Positions 25,544-34,311 of a stretch of DNA of 64,000 bases are shown piece after piece. Source of the DNA: Thalassobaculum_A sp040219615. GTDB taxonomy: Bacteria > Pseudomonadota > Alphaproteobacteria > Thalassobaculales > Thalassobaculaceae. Where the stretch lies: positions 186,001 to 250,000 of the forward strand of contig NZ_JAVJSE010000029.1 in assembly GCF_040219615.1 (NCBI RefSeq). Direction: 5' to 3'. Within the stretch, counting starts at the first letter, position 1; the number at the start of each line of letters is the position of its first letter. Under the pieces are notes generated by a model, which did not search any database, was not told where the DNA came from, and saw only the letters and a list, made by a program, of their open reading frames with translations. A program made the translations under genes and the position numbers.

Positions 25544-25885
25544 GCTCGACTTTGGCCAAAATTGGCAGAGACGCTACCGCTGCCGTGCGGCAGTGGAGCC
25601 ATGCCGTGAGAACTCCCTGCTGTACCGGTCGGACGGCGACACCGGGAAAATCACATATGGCTGCGATCGTCCACCCCCCCTTGTCGTCATTCCGGACGCC
25701 CGCGCGCCGGCGCGGGCGAGCCGGAACCCACGCGGCGACGAGCGCCGGCGGCGGCGAGGCCGGAGCAGCGGGTGGGTTCCGGCTCTTCGCGACTTCGTCG
25801 CTGCGGCCGGAATGACGACAAAGGGGGGAAGCCCGGCCCCCGTCGGCGCGACGAGCGCCCCACCAATTTTGGCCAAAGTCGAGCT
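25543..25885. mobile_element. 343-bp element with perfect 23-bp inverted ends (MITE-like)
   Basis: The outermost 23 bases at 25543-25565 (AGCTCGACTTTGGCC, then five AT-rich bases and GG) are the exact reverse complement of 25863-25885. No transposase or credible gene lies inside. The interior holds another inverted pair (25674-25695 against 25807-25828), which is copy 3 of the dispersed repeat. No clear target-site duplication flanks the ends, so a dead non-autonomous transposon is likely but unproven. Apart from this, the gap between the two convergent genes holds nothing I can see. Confidence 0.6.
25674..25828. repeat. dispersed palindromic repeat, copy 3 (nested in the 343-bp element)
   Basis: A C-run with TTGTCGTCATTCCGG (25674-25695) is mirrored by CCGGAATGACGACAAAG and a G-run (25807-25828). 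The inner ends GGAACCCAC and GTGGGTTCC face each other. The arm order is that of copy 1 and opposite to that of the remaining copies. Confidence 0.85.
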
Positions 25886-25923
25886 GAGAGCTTGAGAATG
25901 TATTCCGGCATGGCCTGCGCGTC

Positions 25924-27240
25924 TCAGGCCGCGGTCTTCCGGTCGATCCAGTCGCGCAGCTTGTACCAGGCCCCGACCGCCGGCAGGAACCATGGCCGGC
26001 CGTGATACAGCGGCCGGGTCTCGAACGGCAGCCCGTCGAAGGCGCTCGGCCGGTTGGTGGTGCCGAGGATCTTCAGGGCGGTGCGGTGGCCGAGATGGCT
26101 CATCATCACCACGCCGCTGCCGTTGCAGCCCATCGCGTAGTGCACGCCGCCGCTGTCGCCCATATGCGGAACCCGGTCGAAGGTGAAGGCCACGTTGCCG
26201 GTCCAGGCGTGGCTGATCTTCACGCCGCGCAGCTGCGGGAAAACGCCGCACATGTAGTCGTACAGCACCGGCGCGGTCTCCAGCGCGGTCCTGGTCCGGA
26301 AGCTGGCGCGGCCGCCGAACACCACCCGGGTCCCGTCCGGCGACGGCCGGAAGTAGTAGAGCACCCGCTTGGTGTCGGCGATCACCCGCATGGTCGGGAA
26401 CAGCTCGCGGATCCGATCCTCGCCGAGCGGCTCTGTCGCGATGATGTAGCTGCCGACCGGGACCACCCGGCGCCGGTGCCAGGGCGTCGCCGCCCCGGTA
26501 TAGCCGTTGGTGCCGAGCACGACCTCGCGGGCCCGGACCGGCCCGCGCGCGGTCCGCACGGTGAGGTCGCCCGCCGTGCCGTCGATGCCCTCGACGGCGG
26601 TATGGGCCGACAGCTTGACCCCGGCCGCCCGACAGGCCCGCCGCAGGCCCTGGTGGTAGAGCGAGGGGTGCACGCCGCCGGCGCGCTCGACCACCATGCC
26701 GCCGTGGTAGAAGTCGGAGCCGAGCTCGTCGCGCTGCCGCTCCGGCGGCACCAGCCGGGCGCCGGCCTCCGCATGTTCGTTCAGGGTGGCGACCCGCGCC
26801 GCCATGCCGGCATAGGCGGCCGGCGTGTGGGCGCCGACGAACCGGCCCGACCGCCGGTACTGGCAGTCGATGGCCTCGCGCTCGATCAGGCGCTCGAAAT
26901 GGCCGTAGGAGTCGGCCGCCTCCTCGATCATCGCCCGCACGCGCTCGGCCCCGAACTGCCGCTCGATGTCGCCGCCCTTGCCGACGTTGATGCCGCCCGA
27001 GACCATGCCGCCGCTGCGGGTGCTGGCCCCCTCGCCGAACCGGTGGGCCTCGAGCACCACCACGTTCACGCCGCCGCGCGCCAGTTCGAGCGCCGCCGAC
27101 AGGCCGGTGTAGCCGCTGCCGACGACCGCCACGTCGACCTGCTCGGGCGGCGGAGCATCGCCCTCGTCGTCCGGCGGCGCGGCGTCCCACCAGTACGGAT
27201 CGGTCCTGAAGCCGTCGGCGAAGATGCTGGAGTCGGCCAT
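25924..27240 (-). CDS. FAD-dependent amine/amino-acid oxidoreductase (DadA-like)
   Basis: A 438-residue flavoprotein of the DAO fold. The FAD-binding GxGxxG is DVAVVGSGYTGLSAALELARGG (about 37-58), followed by the acidic VVVLEAH. The second FAD loop is in HYAMGCNGSGVVMM near 380. It would oxidise a secondary amine or amino acid. GAGGGA before the ATG supports the start. It is homologous along its whole length to the interrupted gene at 34513-35883. No electron-transfer partner is adjacent. The substrate is unknown. Confidence 0.85.
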   Translation of the reverse strand: MADSSIFADGFRTDPYWWDAAPPDDEGDAPPPEQVDVAVVGSGYTGLSAALELARGGVNVVVLEAHRFGEGASTRSGGMVSGGINVGKGGDIERQFGAERVRAMIEEAADSYGHFERLIEREAIDCQYRRSGRFVGAHTPAAYAGMAARVATLNEHAEAGARLVPPERQRDELGSDFYHGGMVVERAGGVHPSLYHQGLRRACRAAGVKLSAHTAVEGIDGTAGDLTVRTARGPVRAREVVLGTNGYTGAATPWHRRRVVPVGSYIIATEPLGEDRIRELFPTMRVIADTKRVLYYFRPSPDGTRVVFGGRASFRTRTALETAPVLYDYMCGVFPQLRGVKISHAWTGNVAFTFDRVPHMGDSGGVHYAMGCNGSGVVMMSHLGHRTALKILGTTNRPSAFDGLPFETRPLYHGRPWFLPAVGAWYKLRDWIDRKTAA

Positions 27241-27317
27241 CGGTCCCTCGTTCGGATCCTGCTACGTCCGGCCAACGCTACGCCGAGCGCCGGTGGTTCG
27301 ACAACGCGGCCGATGGC

Positions 27318-27803
27318 TCAGTCGTACACGGCGGCGCCGAGCACCTTCACGATCCGGCCGTCGGGCCCGGCCAGCGGCAGCAGGATGCTCTCGAACCGAC
27401 GGTAGTCCTTGTCCACCCAGTCGAGCCGCCCGTGGGTCCGCACCGGCACCCGATGCTCGAGCAGGTGGCGGTAGACCCGACCCACCGGGTGGCCGGGCGG
27501 GAAGGTGTCTGCGACAGGCTGTCCGGTGGTATCGCGGCCGAGCGCCTCGACCAGCCGGGTCCCGATCAGCGTGTAGCGGAGCAGCGGCTCGTCGCCCGCG
27601 GAGCCGCCGGGCTCGACCCTGACGATGAACAGCTGGCCGAGATGCCGGGCCAGGTCGAGCGGGTCGAAGCGGCCGACGGGCGGAATCTCGCCGGCGCCGG
27701 CCATCGATTGCCAGTGTCGATGAATCTCCGCCAGCCGGCCGTCCTCGATCGCCATCGAGAGATCGACGAAGTACCAGGGCGGATTGTCGAATTCCTCGGT
27801 CAC
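27318..27803 (-). CDS. small PAS-domain protein (PAS_5 type), paralogue 3
   Basis: A 161-residue single-domain protein with GRLAEIHRHWQSMAG..EIPPVGRFDPLDLARHLGQLFIVRVEPG.....LRYTLIGTRLVEALGRDTTG, then RFESILLPLAGPDGRIVKVLGAAVY. The order and content match the PAS_5-like proteins at 15551 and 21895. It starts with GTG. It lies behind the DadA-like gene in the same direction. Role unknown; probably ligand sensing. Confidence 0.75.
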   Translation of the reverse strand: MTEEFDNPPWYFVDLSMAIEDGRLAEIHRHWQSMAGAGEIPPVGRFDPLDLARHLGQLFIVRVEPGGSAGDEPLLRYTLIGTRLVEALGRDTTGQPVADTFPPGHPVGRVYRHLLEHRVPVRTHGRLDWVDKDYRRFESILLPLAGPDGRIVKVLGAAVYD

Positions 27804-27993
27804 TCCGCACCCGGGCGGTTGTGGTCGCCGATCACGTCATCGTGAAGAAGCATCCCCGCAATATGCCCCCAACAGGCGCGGTTCAACAGCCCGGCAAAGC
27901 CGCCCGGCGGCGACTTGATCCAGATCAGTGTCAGCCGACACGAAATCGGGCGATGTCGATTGACAGAATGAGACCCATTTGCAAAAAGTGCGC

Positions 27994-28014
27994 TGATGAA
28001 TTTCATTCTCATCA
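27994..28014. promoter_or_regulatory. candidate Fur-type operator before the ferric-iron transporter
   Basis: TGATGA at 27994-27999 and TCATCA at 28009-28014 form an inverted repeat with nine bases between. The core GATGAATTTCATTCTCATC resembles a degenerate 19-base Fur box. It sits 15 bases before the FbpA-type start, overlapping where the ribosome site begins. The gene's iron role makes an iron regulator likely, though the match is imperfect. Confidence 0.4.
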
Positions 28015-28028
28015 AGAGGGGAACTGCC

Positions 28029-29063
28029 ATGTTTCGCACCCTGACAGGTGCCCTGCTCGGCTCCGCGATCGCCGTTGCCGCGACATTCTCGGCGACCGGC
28101 AGTGCGGCCGCCGCCGGCGAGGTGAACATCTACTCGCTGCGCCAGCCGTTCCTGATCGAACCCCTGCTGAAGGCCTTCACCGAGAAGACCGGCATCAAGA
28201 CCAACGTCGTGTTCGCCAAGGACGGCGTGGTCGAGCGCATGAAGGCCGAGGGCGCCAACAGCCCGGCCGACGTGATCCTGACGGTCGATATCGGCCGGCT
28301 GAACGACGCCGTCGAGGCGGGCGTCGTCCAGCCGGTATCGAGCAAGACCCTCGATGCGAACGTCCCGGCGAGCTTCCGCGACCCCGAGGGCCGGTGGTTC
28401 GCGCTGACCCAGCGCGCCCGCCTGATCTATGCCGCCAAGGACCGGGTGAAGCCGGGCGAGATCACCTCCTACGAGCAGCTCGCCGACCCGAAGTGGAAGG
28501 GCCGGATCTGCACCCGCAGCGGCAAGCACGACTACAACGTGGCCCTGCTGGCCGCGATGATCGCGCATCACGGCGAAGCGAAGGCCGAGACCTGGCTGGA
28601 AGGCCTCAAGGCCAACCTCGCCCGCAAGCCGCAGGGCAACGACCGCGGTCAGGTCAAGGCGATCAAGGAAGGCGAGTGCGACCTGGCGCTCGGCAACAAC
28701 TACTATTACGGCGCCATGCTGTCGAACGACGAGCAGAAGCCGTGGGCGGAGGCCGTCAACCCGGTGTTCCCGACCATCGGCGGCACCAAGGGGACGCATG
28801 TGAACGTCTCCGGGATCGCCCTGTCGAAGTCGGCACCGAACCGCGACAACGCCGTCAAGCTGATGGAGTTCCTGTCCGGCAACGACGCCCAGGAGATCTA
28901 CGCGACCGCCAACTACGAGTACCCGGTGAACCCGCAGGTGAAGTGGTCGCCGCTCGTCGAGTCCTGGGGCCGGTTCACGCCGGATGACCTGCCGCTGTCG
29001 GCGATCGCCGAGCTGCGGGGCGCCGCCGTCAAGATGGTCGACCGGGTCGGCTACGACGGATGA
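28029..29063 (+). CDS. periplasmic ferric-iron-binding protein of an ABC transporter
   Basis: A 344-residue FbpA/FutA-type binding protein. The signal peptide (MFRTLTGALLGSAIAVAATF) ends near SAAAAGE. It is followed by EVNIYSLRQPFLIEPLLKAF and the iron-coordinating tyrosine pair in LALGNNYYYGAM, characteristic of Fe(3+) binders. The ATG at 28029 has GAGGGGA upstream and is chosen over an earlier one at 27996 that would spoil the signal peptide. Its stop overlaps the permease start (ATGA). No ATPase gene follows. Confidence 0.92.
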   Translation: MFRTLTGALLGSAIAVAATFSATGSAAAAGEVNIYSLRQPFLIEPLLKAFTEKTGIKTNVVFAKDGVVERMKAEGANSPADVILTVDIGRLNDAVEAGVVQPVSSKTLDANVPASFRDPEGRWFALTQRARLIYAAKDRVKPGEITSYEQLADPKWKGRICTRSGKHDYNVALLAAMIAHHGEAKAETWLEGLKANLARKPQGNDRGQVKAIKEGECDLALGNNYYYGAMLSNDEQKPWAEAVNPVFPTIGGTKGTHVNVSGIALSKSAPNRDNAVKLMEFLSGNDAQEIYATANYEYPVNPQVKWSPLVESWGRFTPDDLPLSAIAELRGAAVKMVDRVGYDG

Positions 29064-30775
29064 CGGCCGAGGCCGACGCCTTCCAGGGCGCCGGACCGGC
29101 ACCCGAACTGTCCGCGGCGGCGCCCATTGACGGGCGCCGCCGCTGGCATGTCGCGGCCCTGGCAACCGCCGGACTGGTCGCGATGCCGGTGCTCGCGATC
29201 GTCTGGAAGGCCCTCAATCCGACCGAGAACATCTGGCCGCACCTGGCGTCGACGGTGCTGCCCGGATACGTGCTCACGACCGTGCTGCTGATGCTCGGCG
29301 TCGGCGTCGGGACCTTCGTCATCGGCACCGGCACCGCCTGGCTGGTCGCCATGTGCCGGTTCCCCGGCCGCGGCCTGTTCCAATGGGCCCTGCTGCTGCC
29401 GCTGGCGATGCCCGGCTACCTGATCGCCTATGTCTACACCGACCTGCTGGAGTTCGCCGGCCCGCTGCAGAGCGTGCTGCGCGAGGTGTTCGGCTGGTCG
29501 ACCAGGCGCGACTACTGGTTCCCGGAGATCCGCTCGCTCGGCGGCGCCATCGCCATGCTGACCCTGGTGCTCTACCCCTATGTCTACGCCCTGGCGCGCG
29601 CCACCTTCCTGGAACAGTCGATCTGCGTGCTGGAGGTCAGCCGGACCCTCGGCCGGGGCACCTGGCGGTCGCTGCGCGACGTCGCCCTGCCGCTCGCCCG
29701 GCCGGCGATCGCGGTCGGCGTGACCCTGGCCCTGATGGAGTGCCTGAACGACTTCGGCACCGTCGACTTCTTCGCGGTCCGGACGCTGACGGCCGGCGTG
29801 TTCGACGTCTGGCTGCGCATGGGCAACGCCGGCGGCGCCGCGCAGATCGCCCTGGTCATGCTGGCCTTCGTGGTGCTGCTGATCTGGGCCGAGCGGCGGT
29901 CGCGGGTTCGCCAGCGCTTCCATCACACCTCCTCGAAGCTGCGGCCGATCGAGGGCATCCCGCTGCACGGACGCAAGGCCTGGGCGGCCACAGTCGCCTG
30001 CACCCTGCCGGTCCTGCTCGGCTTCGCGGTGCCGGCCACGGTGCTGGCCGACTATGCCTTCACCAGCGAGGCGGCGCAGTGGTCGCCGGACTTCTTCCGG
30101 CACGCGTTGAACAGCCTGGGGCTGTCGGCCGCCGCGGCGCTGGTCGCGGTGGCGCTCGCCACCCTGCTGGCCTACGCCGCGCGCCAGCGGGCCGGCGGAA
30201 TCGTGCACGCAGCCATTCGCCTGGCCTCGGTCGGCTACGCGATCCCGGGCGCGGTCCTGGCGATCGGCGTGCTGATCCCGTTCGCCGCCTTCGACAACGC
30301 GGTCGACGGCTTCCTGCGCCAGACCGTCGGGATCTCGACCGGCCTGATCCTGAGCGGCACCGTGTCGGCCCTGGTGTTCGCCTACACGGTGCGCTTCCTG
30401 GCGGTCTCGCTGGGCGCGGTCGAGGCCGGGCTGGGTCGGATCACGCCGAGCATGGAGATGGCGGCGCGAACCCTCGGGCACGGCCCGTCGGCGACCCTGC
30501 GGCGACTGCATCTCCCGATGATCCGCGGCAGCCTGCTGACCGGCGGCCTGCTGGTGTTCGTCGACACCATGAAGGAACTGCCGGCGACGCTGGTGCTGCG
30601 GCCGTTCAACTTCGACACCCTGGCGACCTTCGTCTACCAGTACGCCTCGGACGAGCGGCTGGAGGCCTGCGCCCCGGCGGCCCTGGCGGTCGTCGCCGCC
30701 GGCATCCTGCCGGTCCTGCTGCTGGCCCGCAGCGTGGGCGCAGCGCGTCCCGGCCGTCGCGGTCGCGACGACTGA
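29060..30775 (+). CDS. ferric-iron ABC transporter permease (two fused domains)
   Basis: A 571-residue inner-membrane protein with about twelve helices, built from two homologous halves. Each carries an EAA-type loop contacting the ATPase: EVSRTLGRGTWRSLRDVALPLARPAI in the first and MAARTLGHGPSATLRRLHLPMIRGS in the second. This is the FbpB/FutB arrangement. Translation is coupled to the binding protein by a 4-base overlap. The expected ATPase gene (FbpC) is absent from the operon, and none is found elsewhere in the window. Confidence 0.92.
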   Translation: MTAEADAFQGAGPAPELSAAAPIDGRRRWHVAALATAGLVAMPVLAIVWKALNPTENIWPHLASTVLPGYVLTTVLLMLGVGVGTFVIGTGTAWLVAMCRFPGRGLFQWALLLPLAMPGYLIAYVYTDLLEFAGPLQSVLREVFGWSTRRDYWFPEIRSLGGAIAMLTLVLYPYVYALARATFLEQSICVLEVSRTLGRGTWRSLRDVALPLARPAIAVGVTLALMECLNDFGTVDFFAVRTLTAGVFDVWLRMGNAGGAAQIALVMLAFVVLLIWAERRSRVRQRFHHTSSKLRPIEGIPLHGRKAWAATVACTLPVLLGFAVPATVLADYAFTSEAAQWSPDFFRHALNSLGLSAAAALVAVALATLLAYAARQRAGGIVHAAIRLASVGYAIPGAVLAIGVLIPFAAFDNAVDGFLRQTVGISTGLILSGTVSALVFAYTVRFLAVSLGAVEAGLGRITPSMEMAARTLGHGPSATLRRLHLPMIRGSLLTGGLLVFVDTMKELPATLVLRPFNFDTLATFVYQYASDERLEACAPAALAVVAAGILPVLLLARSVGAARPGRRGRDD

Positions 30776-30936
30776 GGGTTGCCGTCCGAGCGGCCCGCGG
30801 CAGCGGGCGCCGACCGGCGCAGGGTTGCGGTTTTCCCCAATAGCTCGAACTTCGCATAGGTGGCATTACACCGGCGTGCAGCGCATCCGGGATGCGCGCC
30901 CTCTCTGTCACATCATGCAATGGAGGCTCGACGCCG

Positions 30937-31455
30937 ATGTCGAAGCTGTGGACCGCCATGCGCGGCGCGGCGATCGCCGCGACCGTCACCCTGATGGCCC
31001 TGACCGCCGCCGCAGACCCGCTCCCGGCTCCGACCGGAACCGTAATCCTCGAGGTCACCGGGGCGATCGCCAACACCAACGCCGACGGCAAGGCGCGGTT
31101 CGATCGCGCAGCCCTCGAAGCGATGGCGACATCGGAGCTGTCGACCTCGACGCCCTGGACCAAGGGTGTCCAGCACTTCCAAGGCTTCCCGCTGTCCGCT
31201 CTGCTGTCGGTCGTCGGCTCGACCGGGCGCTCGATCAAGGCGATCGCCCTCAACGACTATTCCGCGATCCTGCCGGTCGAGGACTCGGTCGCCGCCGGCG
31301 CGTTCGTGGCGGTCCGCGCCAACGGCACGGCGATGTCGGTTCGCGACCGCGGCCCGCTGTGGATCGTCTTCCCGTACGACACCGATGCCCGCCTGACGAC
31401 CGACGCCTATCTCAACCGGTCGGTCTGGCAGATCAAAGAGCTCGTCGTTGACTGA
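30937..31455 (+). CDS. periplasmic protein with molybdopterin-oxidoreductase-like fold, signalling operon gene 1
   Basis: A 172-residue exported protein. The signal peptide runs from MSKLWTAMRGAA to about ALTAAAD. The mature part resembles the oxidoreductase molybdopterin-binding domain (SUOX fold): FQGFPLSALLSVVG, a central NDYSAILPVED and the late RDRGPLWIVFPY. It is only about half the size of a catalytic enzyme and shows no cofactor Cys. The ATG at 30937 has GGAGG ten bases upstream. It overlaps the histidine kinase gene by 8 bases. Inference: the ligand-binding input of the kinase that follows. Confidence 0.75.
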   Translation: MSKLWTAMRGAAIAATVTLMALTAAADPLPAPTGTVILEVTGAIANTNADGKARFDRAALEAMATSELSTSTPWTKGVQHFQGFPLSALLSVVGSTGRSIKAIALNDYSAILPVEDSVAAGAFVAVRANGTAMSVRDRGPLWIVFPYDTDARLTTDAYLNRSVWQIKELVVD

Positions 31456-33358
31456 CGGCCCGCCGATCGAGCACCGCCCCAGGCAAACGCCGCTGACGGT
31501 GTTCGCCGTCGCTGTGCTCGCGGTCGCCATCGGGGCGGCCGCGCTGGCGATCTCGATCTATCTCGACCTGGAACGCGCGGTCACCACCCCGCGCGAGAAC
31601 ATCCAGTGGGCCGCCTACCAGATCCAGGCCGAGCACATGCGGCTCATGCTGGCCGCCCGCGACGCCGAAGCCGGCCGGATCGACGTCGACGCGATCGACC
31701 AGCGCTACCAGATCTTCGTCAGCCGTGTCCTGATCCTGCGGGACGGCGACGCCTACGCCGCGATGCACAGCATTCCAGGCTACGAGGCGATGCTGACCCG
31801 GGCCGTCGACCTCATCCCGGTCGTCGATGCCGCGATCGCCGGCGGCGGCCAAGACGCCAGGGCCTATGCCGACATCGTCCAGCACCATCTGGGCGCCCTG
31901 ACCGAACCCATGCAGCAGGTCGCCCTGAAAGCCGTGAGCACTGCGAGCCGGGAGCAGACCGAGCAACAACTGCAGCTCCGCGACACGGTCTTCTACCTGG
32001 TCGTCAGCCTGATCGTGATCGTCGCAGCCGCCATCGGCCTTGCCGGCGTCACGATGAAGCAGTTCGCGGCACTCGATACCGGCCGGCGCGATCTCTCCGT
32101 GGCCCTGTGGCGGGCCGAGGAATCCAGCCGGGCGAAGAGCCGGTTTCTCGCCGGCATGAGCCACGAGATGCGGACCCCCCTGAACGCCGTGATCGGCATG
32201 CTCCGAGAGATCAACTACCGGACCTCCGACAACGGCATCCACCGCCTTGCCGGGATCGCTCACGCTTCGGCCGACATGCTCTGCGGGCTGGTCGACGACG
32301 TGCTGGACACCACCCGGATCGAAACCGGGAAGTTCCGGTTCCATAACGTCACCTTCGATCCGGCCGTCCTCGTCGAGGAGGTGACGTCGGTCCTGGCGAG
32401 CCGGGCCGAGGACCGCGGCAACACTGTGGCCGTCGAGATCGAGGCGCCGGCGGGCCGGTACGTGACTACCGACCGCGCGCGCCTCAAGCAGGTCCTGGTG
32501 AACCTGCTCGGCAACGCGATCAAGTACACCGCCGACGGTACCATCACCCTGCGCGCCTCGGTCGCGCCGGGTGCCGACGACACCACCTTGCTGCGGGTGA
32601 TGGTGGCCGATACCGGTATCGGCATTCCGGCCGACCAGCACGAGAGGATCTTCGGCCGGTTCTTCCAGGCCGGCACCAATGACGGCCTCGGCCTCGGCCT
32701 GTCGATCACCCGCGAGATCATAGAGCGTCTCGGCGGCCGGATCGGCGTCGACAGCACGCCGGGCGAGGGCAGCACCTTCTGGTTCGAGGTTCCGGTTGCG
32801 GTTTCCGACACCGCGCCGAAGCCGGCCGCCGATCCACGGGTCCGCGACCGCCTGGCCGGCGTCCGTCTCCTGCTCGCCGAGGACAACGCGACCAACCGGC
32901 AGGTCATCCGCCTGCTGCTGGAACGTCAGGGAGCTGCGTTCGATTTCGCGCTAAACGGCGAACAGGCCGTCGCGATGGCGCTCGCGGACGCGTACGATCT
33001 GATCCTGATGGACATCAACATGCCAGTGATGGACGGCCTGCAGGCATTGGCCGAGATCCAGCGGCGCAGCGGACGCTCCGCGCCGCCGGTCGTGGCCCTC
33101 ACGGCCGACGCCCTGGCCGAGGACCACGAGCGGTTCCGGGCCGCCGGCATGGTGGCCTGCGTGACCAAGCCGATCGACGAGACCGAACTCCTGGCGACGA
33201 TCGCGACGGTGCTGCGTCGGCCTGACATCGTGTCCGGCGACGGTATCGCCCTGCCACCCGCCGTTCCCCCTCGGGCCGAGGCACAGTTGACCAGCGGCCA
33301 GCGCGAGGCCGTCCTGAGCCTGATCTCGGCGCTCCACGACGAGGAGGACGAGCCGTGA
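31448..33358 (+). CDS. hybrid sensor histidine kinase with receiver domain
   Basis: A 636-residue inner-membrane kinase. Two transmembrane helices (about 17-39 and 183-206) enclose a periplasmic sensor of about 145 residues. The HisKA domain has phospho-acceptor His239 (AGMSHEMRTPLNAVIG). The HATPase has NLLGNAIKYT, DTGIGIPADQ and GLGLGLSITRE. A C-terminal receiver has phospho-acceptor Asp522 (LILMDINMPVMDG) and Lys in VTKPID. It is translationally coupled on both sides: to a periplasmic molybdopterin-fold protein before and a receiver-HPt protein after. Together the two signalling genes supply a full His-Asp-His relay. Confidence 0.93.
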   Translation: MTDGPPIEHRPRQTPLTVFAVAVLAVAIGAAALAISIYLDLERAVTTPRENIQWAAYQIQAEHMRLMLAARDAEAGRIDVDAIDQRYQIFVSRVLILRDGDAYAAMHSIPGYEAMLTRAVDLIPVVDAAIAGGGQDARAYADIVQHHLGALTEPMQQVALKAVSTASREQTEQQLQLRDTVFYLVVSLIVIVAAAIGLAGVTMKQFAALDTGRRDLSVALWRAEESSRAKSRFLAGMSHEMRTPLNAVIGMLREINYRTSDNGIHRLAGIAHASADMLCGLVDDVLDTTRIETGKFRFHNVTFDPAVLVEEVTSVLASRAEDRGNTVAVEIEAPAGRYVTTDRARLKQVLVNLLGNAIKYTADGTITLRASVAPGADDTTLLRVMVADTGIGIPADQHERIFGRFFQAGTNDGLGLGLSITREIIERLGGRIGVDSTPGEGSTFWFEVPVAVSDTAPKPAADPRVRDRLAGVRLLLAEDNATNRQVIRLLLERQGAAFDFALNGEQAVAMALADAYDLILMDINMPVMDGLQALAEIQRRSGRSAPPVVALTADALAEDHERFRAAGMVACVTKPIDETELLATIATVLRRPDIVSGDGIALPPAVPPRAEAQLTSGQREAVLSLISALHDEEDEP

Positions 33359-34302
33359 CGATGCAGACCGGCCGCCGACAGGACGACGCCCTGACCGGAC
33401 GATCCGCCCTGCTGATCGACGACAACGCCTTCATGCGCCGCCTGGTGCGATCGCTGCTGCGACAATTCGGATTCGATGACATCCATGAGGCGGCCGACGG
33501 GTCCGAGGCCCTGCTGCGGGTCACGGAGCGGCAGTTCGACGTCATCGTCTGCGACTGGATGATGGAGCCGACCGACGGCTATGCCTTCGTGCGGTCGCTG
33601 CGCCAGCATGCGGTTCCGGCGGTCCAGACGCTGCCCGTCGTGATGCTGACCGCCGTGGCGGCCCAGAACAAGGTGATGGCGGCCCGCGACGCCGGCGTGA
33701 CCGAGTATCTCGTCAAGCCGGTCTCGTCCGGCAAGCTCCGGGCCCGTCTGATCGCCGCCCTGATCCGGCCGCGCGACTTCGTGGTCGCCGACGACTATGT
33801 CGGCCCCGATCGCCGGCGCCGGGACGACGTCGAGTACCAGGGCACCCGCCGCCGCCTAAGCGACCGGCTGCGGTCGTTGACCGACGAGGAAGGCGAGGAC
33901 TGGGCGAATGCCGCGGCCAACTACGCCACCGTGCTGCGCGGCGATATCGAGCGGATGCAGGTCGAACTCGCCGGCATCGCCGCCGATGCCCGGCCGTCCT
34001 TCGAGGCCTGGCGCAGCGTTCACCGGATGGCCCACGACCTGAAGGGCCAGGCGCCGACCTTCGGCTATGTCGCCGCGGCCGAGATCGCGGGAAGCCTGGA
34101 GCGTCTCCTGCGGCCGGCGATGCAGGCGCCGGACATGCTGGAGCGGGCGGGCGAGCGACGCCTGCGGGCAGGCAAGACCCATGTCGAAGCGTTGAGCCTG
34201 ATTCTGGAACAGGGCATCACCGGGCGCAGTCCCGAGACCGACGCCCTGGCCGAACGGCTGAACCGGACGGTCGAACGCGTGCACCGGGAGTCGCTGCTCT
34301 GA
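33355..34302 (+). CDS. response regulator with receiver, GPDRRR linker and HPt-like domain
   Basis: A 315-residue protein. The N-terminal receiver has Asp67 (VIVCDWMMEPTDG) and Lys in YLVKPVSSGKL. After it comes DDYVGPDRRRRDD, a basic linker also present in the receiver-like protein at 17978. The C-terminal helices hold an HPt signature with His227 (RMAHDLKGQAPTFGY). It starts with GTG overlapping the kinase stop, or with an ATG 6 bases later. There is no DNA-binding domain, so it passes phosphate on or binds a partner protein. The terminal output of the pathway is not in the window. Confidence 0.85.
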   Translation: MTMQTGRRQDDALTGRSALLIDDNAFMRRLVRSLLRQFGFDDIHEAADGSEALLRVTERQFDVIVCDWMMEPTDGYAFVRSLRQHAVPAVQTLPVVMLTAVAAQNKVMAARDAGVTEYLVKPVSSGKLRARLIAALIRPRDFVVADDYVGPDRRRRDDVEYQGTRRRLSDRLRSLTDEEGEDWANAAANYATVLRGDIERMQVELAGIAADARPSFEAWRSVHRMAHDLKGQAPTFGYVAAAEIAGSLERLLRPAMQAPDMLERAGERRLRAGKTHVEALSLILEQGITGRSPETDALAERLNRTVERVHRESLL

Positions 34303-34311
34303 CCGGACGGG

